From D37C17 sp964551815 (GTDB taxonomy: Bacteria > Fidelibacterota > Marinisomatia > SCGC-AAA003-L08 > D37C17): a stretch of DNA of 64,000 bases. The notes beneath the pieces are model-generated. The model saw nothing but the letters and a program-made list of their open reading frames with translations, did not search any database and was not told the origin of the DNA. Numbering within the stretch: position 1 is the stretch's first letter; the number at the start of each line of letters is the position of its first letter. The translations under genes were made by a program, and so were the position numbers. The stretch lies in contig CAZKEL010000003.1 of assembly GCA_964551815.1 (NCBI GenBank), forward strand, positions 1 to 64,000, written 5' to 3'. Below, in pieces: positions 8,106 to 16,383 of the stretch.

Positions 8106-9137
8106 TTATTCTACCTCATCCTGAAAATTTAAAAGTACTTTCCCAAAGTTTTTCCTGTCCTGAATATATTGATGGGCTTCAGCGCTTTGAGTATATGGAA
8201 ATACTTTATCAATTACAGGAGAAAGATCCCCTGAGTTTACCATGTTGAGCAGTCCTTCAACAGCTTTTTGAATTTTATCTTCTGCTCCATCCAGCCTGCC
8301 TAAATGGTATCCCATGACGGATTTATTCCGGCTCATCAAATCAATGGGTTTGAATTTAGGCATGGAAAGTAACTCCTTCATTGAAGCAATAAAGTTGAAG
8401 GATTTTCCTTTAACAAAGTTTTGATCTCCATACACAATCAGCTTCCCCATTTTTGCTAAACATCTATAGCTGGTTTTCCAGTTAGTTCCTCCAACAGGGT
8501 CAATAATTAAATCAACTCCTCTGTTCCCGGTTGCATCTTTCACCTTTTTATACACATCTTCAGAATTATAATCAATACAATGGTGGACTCCCATATCTAA
8601 TAATTTTTCATGTTTCCATTTTGACGAGGTCCCGATTATTTTTCCTCCAATGGCTTTGGCTAATTGGATGGCAGCCGTACCTACACCACCGCCGGCACCA
8701 TGAATGAGAATAGTCTCTCCCTCTCTGAAATTCCCTAAATCGAACATCATCATGTAGGCTGTTACATAAACTATCGGGAATGCGGCACCTTCCTCCAACG
8801 AGAATACATCGGGGAGGGGAATGACCAATTTTTCATCGGTACAAATGTGGGTTGCATAGGATTTATATTTGGAGAAAAGCATCACTTTATCTCCTGCCTT
8901 GAATTGGGTTACTTCTTTTCCAACTTTTTCAACAATTCCACAAGCTTCGGAACCCAAACAGGTTGGAGGTTTGGGTGCACCGGGGTAGAGCCGCATTCTT
9001 GCCATGATTTCAGAAAAGTTGATTCCTGTAAATTGGTTTCGTACCAGAACTTCATGACTGCGGGGGGTGGGAGTACGCTGCTCTCTCACCTGTAGAACTT
9101 CCGGAGGTCCATAACGGGTAATGATTATTTCTTTCAT
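8106..9137 (-). CDS. Zinc-independent MDR oxidoreductase, quinone-reductase/VAT-1-like
   Basis: A 343-residue medium-chain dehydrogenase/reductase. The N-terminal GroES-like domain begins MKEIIITRYGPPEVLQVRE, typical of NADPH:quinone oxidoreductases and the synaptic-vesicle VAT-1 group. The cofactor-binding motif is HGAGGGVGTAAIQLAKA with the Rossmann glycines. RGVDLIIDPVGGTNWKTSY is the usual segment of the VAT-1-like branch. The catalytic-zinc ligands of alcohol dehydrogenases are absent. The likely activity is NADPH-dependent reduction of quinones or enones; the physiological substrate is unknown. It is upstream of the cysteine operon on the same strand but separated by 255 bases with its own leader and promoter. 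Confidence 0.8.
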   Translation of the reverse strand: MKEIIITRYGPPEVLQVREQRTPTPRSHEVLVRNQFTGINFSEIMARMRLYPGAPKPPTCLGSEACGIVEKVGKEVTQFKAGDKVMLFSKYKSYATHICTDEKLVIPLPDVFSLEEGAAFPIVYVTAYMMMFDLGNFREGETILIHGAGGGVGTAAIQLAKAIGGKIIGTSSKWKHEKLLDMGVHHCIDYNSEDVYKKVKDATGNRGVDLIIDPVGGTNWKTSYRCLAKMGKLIVYGDQNFVKGKSFNFIASMKELLSMPKFKPIDLMSRNKSVMGYHLGRLDGAEDKIQKAVEGLLNMVNSGDLSPVIDKVFPYTQSAEAHQYIQDRKNFGKVLLNFQDEVE

Positions 9138-9196
9138 TGTGATAGTCTCATTTTGTTTTTTTAATTATTCAGCAAATTTTGGTATCTGGTATAAAA

Positions 9197-9358
9197 TCAA
9201 AAATAATACTGAAAAAATCCTTTAATCCAAATCATCATATCCTTAAATGAGCCATCAAATATAAAATATTGTATGAGAGCGATGACAATAAATATATCAA
9301 TTAAGATGAGCCCCCTTTTTATATACCATTTTTTAAAAAAGGATTGATAGTTTACCAT
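9197..9358 (-). CDS. Small single-span membrane protein downstream of ligA (53 aa)
   Basis: The reading frame opens with an ATG two bases after the ligA stop and encodes 53 residues. A positively charged start (MVNYQSFFKKWYIKR) leads into one clear hydrophobic helix (GLILIDIFIVIALIQYFIF) and a short aromatic tail. The tight spacing to ligA and the regular signal-anchor layout support a real, coupled gene. No family is recognised. The protein would sit in the inner membrane with its N-terminus inside by the positive-inside rule. Confidence 0.55.
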   Translation of the reverse strand: MVNYQSFFKKWYIKRGLILIDIFIVIALIQYFIFDGSFKDMMIWIKGFFQYYF

Positions 9359-9360
9359 GG

Positions 9361-11355
9361 TCAAGAGATGAGGGTTAAAAATTCATCTTCTGAGAGAATA
9401 GCAATTTCTAAGGCTTCTGCTTTTTTCAATTTAGAACCTGCACCGGGTCCTGCCACTAAATAATCCGTTTTGCTGCTAACGGAACCGCTGGCTCGAGCAC
9501 CTAATTTTTCCACCATTGATTGCGCTTCCTTCCTGTTGAATTTTTCCAGGCTTCCGGTGAATACAAAGGTTTTCCCTGTAAACTCCGAAGACTGAATGAC
9601 TACAACATCTTCAAACTTTATGCCGGAACGTAAACAATCTTCAATTATTTTTTGGTGAGTATCATCCTGAAAAAACGCATGAATGGCTTCCACCATAATT
9701 TCACCGATTTCAAAAATGGATTTAAGTTCTTCTTTTTCGGCTGACCTGAGTTTATTAAGGTCTCCACCAAAATATTTCTCCAATACTTTGGATGCATGTT
9801 CACCCACATTTCTGATGCCCAATGCATGTACAAACCGAGCCATCGTTGTGTTTTTGGAAGAATGGATTGCGTCTATAATATTTTGAGCGGATTTTTCCCC
9901 CATTCTCTCCAGTCCGGATAATTGTTCCTGGGTGAGGTGATAAATATCGGCGATGTTTTTCACTATATTTTTTTCTACAAGCTGATCTACCAGTTTGGTC
10001 CCGAAGCCATCTATATCCATACAGCCCTTTGAAATAAAATGCTCAATGCGTCCTTTCACCTGGGCAGGGCATTCAATATTTTGACAACGTGCTACTGCTT
10101 CTCCTTTAGGGCGGGTTACTTTATGATCGCATACAGGACAGTTATCAGGAAGGAAATAAGGCTGCGTTTTTTCGAGCCGCTTTTCCTTAATCACCTTCAC
10201 CACTTCAGGTATGACCTCTCCTGCCCGCTGAATTAAAACTGTGTCTCCGATGCGTACATCTTTGCGTTTAATCTCATCCTGATTATGCAGGGTGGCATTG
10301 GATACAGTCACTCCCCCCACTTTAACGGGTTTTAATTTTGCCACAGGGGTTACCGCTCCGGTACGCCCCAGGCTGGCTTCTATATCCAAAACAATGGTTG
10401 TCACTTGCTGTGTTTTTAACTTTCCTGCAATTGCCCAACGGGGTGAACGGCTGCGAACTCCTAATTCTTCCTGCTGAGAGAAAGAATCTACCTTAAAGAC
10501 GATTCCGTCAATTTCATAGGCTAATACATTGCGGAGAGACTCCCCTTTATGGTAGTATTCCAATAAAAAGTCAATGCCCTTTCCTTTTTTAATGTGAGGA
10601 TTTGTAGGGAAACCCCAAGCTGGCAGTGCACCCAAAAATTCGCTTTGACTGGGAAAATTGTACCCTTCAATTACCCCGGGAGCATAGACATAAATTCTCA
10701 AGGGTCTTTGTGCAGTGATTTTCGAATCCAGCTGGCGGAGAGAACCTGCAGCACAGTTTCGGGGATTTGCAAAGGGGGCTTCCCCTGATTCTAATCTCTT
10801 CTCATTGAGAGTAGTAAAATCCTGGGTTCTCATAAAAACTTCTCCTCTCACCTCTAAATAGGCAGGAGGTTTTTTCACATCAGAAAGTTTTAATGGAATT
10901 GCCCGGATGGTTTTCAGATTTTGCGTGATATCTTCTCCGGTAACACCATTACCGCGGGTAGACCCCTTCACAAATCTACCATTTTCATAAACCAACTCCA
11001 CAGCAAGTCCATCTAATTTAGGTTCTGCAATATAGTCTATCTGATCTAATCCCAATCCCTTTTCCACCTGGGAGTTCCATTCAACGATTTCCTCTTCGTT
11101 CATGGCATTTGACAGGGAAAGCATGGGGAGTCTGTGGTTTACAGAATCAAATTCCGGTAGTGGTGCAGCACCTACTCTTTGGCTGGGAGAATCAGCAGTG
11201 ATGAGTGAGGGGTTTTCCGCTTCAAGTTTTTCCAGATTGCGGAGAAGCTTATCATATTCCCCATCAGAAATGGAAGGGTTATCGTACACATAATAACGGA
11301 TATTATGGTTATCGATTTCCTCTCGTAGTTTTTGAATTTGACGGGCGATTTCCAT
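9361..11355 (-). CDS. ligA: NAD-dependent DNA ligase LigA
   Basis: A 664-residue protein with the full LigA architecture. An Ia domain is followed by the adenylation domain with Lys113 in EPKLDG and the GxTRGNGVTGEDIT motif. Then come the OB fold, a four-Cys zinc finger (CPVCDHKV ... CQNIECPAQ), helix-hairpin-helix repeats (GLERMGEKSAQNI, GIRNVGEHASKVL) and a C-terminal BRCT domain (FTGKTFVFTGSLEKFNR). Length is normal for the family. It seals nicks during replication and repair using NAD+. The promoter should lie in the divergent gap 11356-11465. Confidence 0.98.
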   Translation of the reverse strand: MEIARQIQKLREEIDNHNIRYYVYDNPSISDGEYDKLLRNLEKLEAENPSLITADSPSQRVGAAPLPEFDSVNHRLPMLSLSNAMNEEEIVEWNSQVEKGLGLDQIDYIAEPKLDGLAVELVYENGRFVKGSTRGNGVTGEDITQNLKTIRAIPLKLSDVKKPPAYLEVRGEVFMRTQDFTTLNEKRLESGEAPFANPRNCAAGSLRQLDSKITAQRPLRIYVYAPGVIEGYNFPSQSEFLGALPAWGFPTNPHIKKGKGIDFLLEYYHKGESLRNVLAYEIDGIVFKVDSFSQQEELGVRSRSPRWAIAGKLKTQQVTTIVLDIEASLGRTGAVTPVAKLKPVKVGGVTVSNATLHNQDEIKRKDVRIGDTVLIQRAGEVIPEVVKVIKEKRLEKTQPYFLPDNCPVCDHKVTRPKGEAVARCQNIECPAQVKGRIEHFISKGCMDIDGFGTKLVDQLVEKNIVKNIADIYHLTQEQLSGLERMGEKSAQNIIDAIHSSKNTTMARFVHALGIRNVGEHASKVLEKYFGGDLNKLRSAEKEELKSIFEIGEIMVEAIHAFFQDDTHQKIIEDCLRSGIKFEDVVVIQSSEFTGKTFVFTGSLEKFNRKEAQSMVEKLGARASGSVSSKTDYLVAGPGAGSKLKKAEALEIAILSEDEFLTLIS

Positions 11356-11465
11356 CAGGGAAAAATTAGGGGAAAGCTAGATTTTTCACCTACAATAAAA
11401 CCAAATAGTAAAAGATTAAATTTTAATGAGGTTTTAATGCAGTTAATTCGTTCGAAATTACATAG

Positions 11466-12272
11466 ATGAATTTTATTAAAATTTTACCCTTAATCACTTA
11501 TTTATTCTGCCAAAATATGGATATAAATTTATTAAATACCTTCCTTTTCCACCCCCGTAAAGCTTTTGGAAAAATAACAGAAAAAGACAAACTCATTGAA
11601 GTGGAGCCAGGTGTTCAAGTGGGTATCCGTATTCATCTGTTTGATACTGCCTTTCCCACTATTTTGTTTTTTCACGGTAATGGGGAAATCGCCCCTGAAT
11701 ATGATGATATTGCTGCAATGTACAAACAGCGGAATATTAATTTCATCATTGCAGATTACCGGGGCTATGGTTATTCAACTGGCTCTCCTAATGTACAAAA
11801 CACCCTTTCAGATGCACATATAGTCTTAGATTCAGTCCTTATTGAACTGAAAAACCATGGATCACAAAAACCGCTAATTTTAATGGGGAGATCATTAGGG
11901 TCCGTGTCTGTACTTGAGTTGTCTCATCGGTATCCTGATGATTTCGGTGGACTAATCATTGAAAGCGGTATTTCTACGGAAGAACCTCTTTTCAGGTTAA
12001 TCGGAACCACTGCAGAGCAGTCAGGATATAATAGGGAAATGGGCTTTCAAAATGATGTGAAGATTTCAAAATATGCAGGACCCTTATTGGTAATTCATGC
12101 AGAGCAGGATCATATCGTACCCTTTAGTCAAGGTAAAGAATTAATTGATCTGTGTCCATCAACAGAGAAGAAATTTTTACCCATTCCTGGTGCAAATCAC
12201 AATAATATTTTGGGAGTAAGTCCACAGAAATATTTTGAAGAAGTGAGTCACTTTATATTTTCGATTGATTAA
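11466..12272 (+). CDS. Alpha/beta hydrolase of the BEM46/FrsA-like type
   Basis: A 268-residue alpha/beta hydrolase. TILFFHGNGE supplies the oxyanion-hole His-Gly, IADYRGYGYSTGSP is the family's conserved loop, LMGRSLGSVSV is the nucleophile elbow (GRSLGS), HAEQDHIVPF supplies the acid and GANHNNI the catalytic His. BEM46/ABHD13-like hydrolases share this set; the substrate is unknown. The first 17 residues could be a weak signal anchor, or translation may start at the internal Met at 11517, since neither start has a clear ribosome-binding site. It is transcribed divergently from ligA and ends before a strong bidirectional terminator. Confidence 0.8.
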   Translation: MNFIKILPLITYLFCQNMDINLLNTFLFHPRKAFGKITEKDKLIEVEPGVQVGIRIHLFDTAFPTILFFHGNGEIAPEYDDIAAMYKQRNINFIIADYRGYGYSTGSPNVQNTLSDAHIVLDSVLIELKNHGSQKPLILMGRSLGSVSVLELSHRYPDDFGGLIIESGISTEEPLFRLIGTTAEQSGYNREMGFQNDVKISKYAGPLLVIHAEQDHIVPFSQGKELIDLCPSTEKKFLPIPGANHNNILGVSPQKYFEEVSHFIFSID

Positions 12273-12334
12273 GAGGGATAACATCATTTCAAAGGGTGAA
12301 GTTTTGTAAATAGATATTATTCTTAAAGACTAAC

Positions 12335-12368
12335 AAAAGAGCCCATGTAATTCATGGGCTCTTTTTTA
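12335..12368. terminator. Bidirectional intrinsic terminator
   Basis: A perfect 13-bp stem (AAAAGAGCCCATG / CATGGGCTCTTTT) with a five-base loop, flanked by A and T runs on both sides. It lies between two convergent genes and can serve both the hydrolase (plus) and the coiled-coil protein (minus), overlapping the latter's stop. Confidence 0.9.
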
Positions 12369-12752
12369 TTGGTTCCTTTTTAATTTACTTTTATCTACCA
12401 CCGTTTTATCCGGTTTCTGTTTTGGAAGGTTGGCAGAAGTTTTAATTTTGTCTCCATAAGCTTTAGTGATTTCATCCTTCCTTTCTGCATACTCTACTTT
12501 CAGCGCACGAATTTCTGCTTTGCGTTCCTCTTTTAGTTTCTGGATTTCAGCGGTGTAGAGTTCTTGAATTTTCTGCCGCTCCAGTTTAAAGTTCTGTTTT
12601 AGCTGGTTCAGTTCGTTGAGCAGAGCTTCGTTCTTAATATTGGGATTAACTTTAAGAAAATCCCCTCCTTTTGAAGGTTTTGTATCTGCAGTAAGGGTGA
12701 CAATCATTACAGCACCTGCTACCAATATGAGGCTCAATGTGTTTAATTTCAT
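12366..12752 (-). CDS. Small exported coiled-coil protein of unknown function
   Basis: 128 residues. The N-terminal ~22 residues (MKLNTLSLILVAGAVMIVTL) form a signal peptide or anchor. Residues from about 40 to 105 are almost pure charged heptads (QKIQELYTAEIQKLKEERKA and on), which predicts a long alpha-helical coiled coil. The basic tail is rich in Lys and Pro. A good ribosome site (GGAGG) precedes the ATG. No family is recognised. Small periplasmic helical proteins of this kind include chaperone-like or envelope-spacing proteins, but that is only an analogy. The 235-base gap to its right is a divergent promoter region with no gene seen. Confidence 0.65.
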   Translation of the reverse strand: MKLNTLSLILVAGAVMIVTLTADTKPSKGGDFLKVNPNIKNEALLNELNQLKQNFKLERQKIQELYTAEIQKLKEERKAEIRALKVEYAERKDEITKAYGDKIKTSANLPKQKPDKTVVDKSKLKRNQ

Positions 12753-12987
12753 GGGTATATCCTCCGTTTAAGTATAATTATGAAAGTCTTTAATATACCT
12801 CCCCCTCGATATACACACCAAGAAAAGAAAGTTAACAGAGTATTAGGTATTACAATCGTTGGTATAGTTTCAGGACATTGGTAACGAAAACTGCTTGAAA
12901 CAATGAACAATAAAAACGGGTAACAATATCTTTAATTTAAAGGAAAGCAATCTGAAAAAATTGAATAATACCCTTAAATTATAGGCT

Positions 12988-13839
12988 ATGATTCAAAGAA
13001 AAAACCAATGTAGCCGGTTACTTTTACTTCTTCTGCTTACTACCTTTTGTTTTTCGCAGTTTATTCAGGTGAATGCTACCCTTGATTTGAGAAGATTAAG
13101 TGAAGGTGAAAAGCAGCTATTTGAAACCCTTGCTGAAGATATTGAAAATTATTTCCTCAATACCCGTTTTGCTCCTGAAGCTGCAGACCTTGAATTAGTA
13201 GTTGATATGAAGCTGGTGGTTGAATCCGTTAATCAAGGTGGCAGCCAGACAACGGTGAACGGGCAGGCGATATTCAGTAATCAAATGGATCAGTATTTCT
13301 ACGCCAAAGGAATCCAATTTCCCTATTCTAAAGGGAGAAAAATGTATTTCACGCCGTCCTTTGACCCCTTTGCCTCATTTTTGGATTACTACGCTTTTTT
13401 ATTTATCGCCACCGAACTGGATACTTGGGAATATATGGGGGGGACTCCCTTTTTTAACCGCAGTATTGAACTTGCCGATCAGGGGAAGGATTCAGATTGG
13501 TCTGTAGGATGGGAAGACCGCTGGAAAAAGGGCAGAAATCTAAAGCGGAATGAGTATCTTCGAAGTATGCGCTACAACTACTTTGCGGCACAAGATGCAT
13601 TATCAGCTGAAGAGGTGGATATAAAAATTGTAAAATCTGCCATGATGAATTTTTACGAAGATCTTTCCACCCTGGATGAAAAATTAGGCAGCAATAAAGA
13701 AACCTTGCTGTTTTTAAAAGCCTACCATATTGAAATTGCAGAATTAATAGCAGCCCTGAAAATAAGAGGATGTTTAGAGTTGCTGGCCCTCTATGATCAT
13801 GACCATAAAAAGGTATATGAATCATTTTTAAAAAATTGA
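12988..13839 (+). CDS. Exported DUF4835 protein, PorD-like
   Basis: 283 residues with an N-terminal signal peptide (leucine-rich core LLLLLLLTTFCFSQ). The body fits DUF4835. FLNTRFAPEA matches the family opening, and FDPFASFLDYYAFLFIATELDTW and GGTPFFNRSIELAD match the two central motifs. Then a W-x-x-R-x-x-L-x-R-x-E-Y-L segment leads into a helical C-terminus. In Bacteroidota, PorD is an accessory periplasmic component linked to type IX secretion and gliding. No other type IX gene is visible in this window, so the role here is inferred from the family. The stop overlaps the next gene's start by four bases. Confidence 0.7.
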   Translation: MIQRKNQCSRLLLLLLLTTFCFSQFIQVNATLDLRRLSEGEKQLFETLAEDIENYFLNTRFAPEAADLELVVDMKLVVESVNQGGSQTTVNGQAIFSNQMDQYFYAKGIQFPYSKGRKMYFTPSFDPFASFLDYYAFLFIATELDTWEYMGGTPFFNRSIELADQGKDSDWSVGWEDRWKKGRNLKRNEYLRSMRYNYFAAQDALSAEEVDIKIVKSAMMNFYEDLSTLDEKLGSNKETLLFLKAYHIEIAELIAALKIRGCLELLALYDHDHKKVYESFLKN

Positions 13840-15056
13840 AAAGTTTCTCTTTTCTTCCCATAACTATGCTCCCTCTTATTTTTCTTTCCCTTTTATTCGG
13901 CGAAGAAAAATCCTCTAAAGAAATTCAACAGGATATTGATAAAAGGAAAAATGAACTTCAATCATTGAGAGATGAAATCAAAGATATTGAAGAGAGGCTT
14001 CTGGTTAAAAATAAAGAAGCAATTTCCAACACTGAATACCTGATTGATCTTGAAAGTAAAATTTCTTTAACTGAAAAACTCATCCGCTCATTGAATAATG
14101 AGGAAAAATATCTATCTGAACTGATTCAAAATACAGAAGCAGATATTGAAAAAATGGAGTCCCGCCTGAGTCGTTTAAAATCTCAACTGACCCGCCGACT
14201 GCAATATTTATATGTACATGGCAGACCTTCTGTTTTGGAAACCGTCCTATTAGCAGGGGATTGGAACAACGCTATTTACCGTATCAAATATTTAGATATT
14301 TTAGCCCAATATGAAAAGAAGCTCCGTTTTCAGATTACGGAGACACTTGAAGAATTAGCTAAAGAAAAGACAAAATTAAAAATTGAACTCAATCGAAAAA
14401 TTACTTTGTTACAAGAGAAAAAAAGAGAAGGCGATACCCTTTCCGCTGATAAACGCAAACGCAAACATTTATTGTCTGAGATCAAAAAAGAAAGATCATC
14501 CCTTGAAAAGTCCCGTTCTGTAAAAACCAGAAAAATTGCAGAAATGGAATCTCTCATTAAAAAGCTTTACACTGACAAAGAAGCGATGAAAAAGAGAGAA
14601 GAGGAACTGGCCCGTATCCGTGCTGAACAAAACAGGGCTACAACAGGTAATTTCGCCAAAATGAAGGGTAAACTTGCCTGGCCTGTAGGAGGAAGGGTCA
14701 TAGGTAAATTCGGAAGTACCCGCAACCCGGAAACGGGTACTATCACCGAAAATGTGGGAATTGATATCAGTGCACAGAGTGGTACATCGGTGAAATCTGT
14801 GTTGGATGGAGTGGTGAGTACCATTACCTATATTCGTGGTCATGGTAATGTCATTATCATTGACCATGGTGGTGGTTTCAGCACCGTATATGCTCATGTG
14901 GATAATATTACAATTCATGAAAATGAATACATACAGATGGGAAATAAAATAGCCTCTGTGGCTGAGCCGGACCCCGGAGAAAGAGCTAAATTGCATTTCG
15001 AGGTTTGGGGGAATCAGGAGAAATTAAATCCCCTACATTGGCTGGTGAAAAAATGA
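13836..15056 (+). CDS. EnvC-like murein hydrolase activator (M23/LytM domain)
   Basis: 406 residues: a signal peptide (ITMLPLIFLSLLFG), a long coiled coil from about residue 25 to 265, and a C-terminal LytM/M23 domain. The LytM part has IGKFGSTRNPETGT, VGIDISAQSGTSVKSVLDG and FSTVYAHVDNI, ending LNPLHWL. The active-site pattern is degenerate: the usual H/D zinc ligands are only partly kept (GIDIS in place of GIDIA or GVDF), which is usual for activators that do not cut peptidoglycan. The gene begins with TTG, overlapping the stop of the PorD-like gene as TTGA; an ATG at 13866 is an alternative. It probably activates cell-separation amidases in the periplasm. Confidence 0.85.
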   Translation: MKSFSFLPITMLPLIFLSLLFGEEKSSKEIQQDIDKRKNELQSLRDEIKDIEERLLVKNKEAISNTEYLIDLESKISLTEKLIRSLNNEEKYLSELIQNTEADIEKMESRLSRLKSQLTRRLQYLYVHGRPSVLETVLLAGDWNNAIYRIKYLDILAQYEKKLRFQITETLEELAKEKTKLKIELNRKITLLQEKKREGDTLSADKRKRKHLLSEIKKERSSLEKSRSVKTRKIAEMESLIKKLYTDKEAMKKREEELARIRAEQNRATTGNFAKMKGKLAWPVGGRVIGKFGSTRNPETGTITENVGIDISAQSGTSVKSVLDGVVSTITYIRGHGNVIIIDHGGGFSTVYAHVDNITIHENEYIQMGNKIASVAEPDPGERAKLHFEVWGNQEKLNPLHWLVKK

Positions 15057-16231
15057 TTTACATAGATTTAATTCTTAATAAAAAAAACTGGAATAGAATT
15101 TTAACCTCAGTAAAAAGGAGGAAGTTGAGTCACGCTCTTTTATTCCATGGTCCACAAGGATCGGGGAAGGAAGGTCATGCGTTGGAATTGGCAGCCTTAA
15201 TCAATTGTAGTGACCCTCTTGAATCAGGCGCATGTGGGATATGTTCCTCCTGTAAAAAAACACGAACATTCCAACATGAGGATGTAAACCTGATTATTCC
15301 CCTGCCCAGAGGGAAAAATTGGAGCAGTGACGATCCAATTGATAAATTGTTCAAGAGTAAAAAAATTCTGGATGAATACTTATCTCTGGTAAATGAGAAA
15401 GGGGAAAGTCCTTATGCTCCTCTCAAAATGTCAAACGCAAATACCATTTTAATTAACTCCGTGAGAAATATAAAACAGGAAGCCTCACTCAGCTCCATCA
15501 ATAACGAATGGAAAATATTTTTGATTTTCCAGGCAGAAAAGTTATGTGTTCCAAGTCCTGAAGCAGCTCATGCCCTTTTAAAGATATTAGAAGAACCTCC
15601 TGAAAAAACTATTTTCATCATGGTATCTTCCCACCCCGAAGCGATATTGGACACGATTCATTCCCGCTGCCAGGACATATTCTTCCCTGCAATTTCATCT
15701 TCTGTTATTGAAGAAAAGTTAAAGGAATCAGGCATGGATAATATCCAGGCCGGAATTATTGCACGCATCTCCGGTGGAGATATGAATCTGCAGTCTGAGT
15801 TAGTTGAAAACTCTACCGAAATTCTGGAGAAAATGTATCAAGTATTAAATGCAGCTTTTAGTTCAGATCCCAAAAATTGGGAGAAATGTATTGATATAGT
15901 TTCCCGTCTGAAATTGGGTGGTAAAGGGAAATTGGAACAGCTTTTTAAATGTATTGGATTATTTTTCAGGGATTTACTCTACTATGCTGCAACCCAGAAT
16001 GATGAAGCCATAGTATTTAAAGACCAATTAGGGAAAATAAATAAGATTTCGACAAAATATCCAAGCGCAGACTGGGCACAATGTCTTACCCAAGTGGAAC
16101 TCACTCAGGAATATATTAAACGCAATGGGTATATGCCTCTGCTTATCACCAATCTAATATTGGATTTACAAAAGTATATAAAGGGAGAGTACCATGAATC
16201 CTTTAACCTGCATGAGTGGAGCAGGGGGTAA
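15053..16231 (+). CDS. holB: DNA polymerase III delta-prime subunit
   Basis: 392 residues of the clamp-loader AAA+ family. LSHALLFHGPQGSGKEGHA is the Walker A region, a four-Cys zinc module follows (CSDPLESGACGICSSC), and the sensor region has AHALLKILEEPPEKTIF and HSRCQDIFFP. The start at 15053 overlaps the EnvC stop as ATGA and aligns with the family N-terminus; the earlier Met at 15005 lies inside the previous gene. Delta-prime helps open the sliding clamp and load it on DNA. The tail beyond residue 330 is less conserved. Confidence 0.88.
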   Translation: MIYIDLILNKKNWNRILTSVKRRKLSHALLFHGPQGSGKEGHALELAALINCSDPLESGACGICSSCKKTRTFQHEDVNLIIPLPRGKNWSSDDPIDKLFKSKKILDEYLSLVNEKGESPYAPLKMSNANTILINSVRNIKQEASLSSINNEWKIFLIFQAEKLCVPSPEAAHALLKILEEPPEKTIFIMVSSHPEAILDTIHSRCQDIFFPAISSSVIEEKLKESGMDNIQAGIIARISGGDMNLQSELVENSTEILEKMYQVLNAAFSSDPKNWEKCIDIVSRLKLGGKGKLEQLFKCIGLFFRDLLYYAATQNDEAIVFKDQLGKINKISTKYPSADWAQCLTQVELTQEYIKRNGYMPLLITNLILDLQKYIKGEYHESFNLHEWSRG

Positions 16232-16285
16232 GGAGGGATACATAGCCTGTTAATTAAAAATGAAAATGAAAAATGAAAAGTGACC

Positions 16286-16327
16286 GTTAGCTGATTGTCG
16301 TTAACTATTAGCTGTCGGCTGTTACCA
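16286..16327 (+). repeat. Degenerate heptanucleotide tandem repeat
   Basis: About six successive 7-base units with consensus GTTARCT (GTTAGCT, GATTGTC, GTTAACT, ATTAGCT, GTCGGCT, GTTACCA) fill part of the 152-base gap between holB and the large secreted protein. An A-rich TGAAAA tract precedes it. The period is the same as in the array at 61879-61941. Confidence 0.5.
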
Positions 16328-16383
16328 TTAGAATAAAGTCATTGCTTTAAAAATCTGATAATTCTGTAGTAAATTAACAGGCT

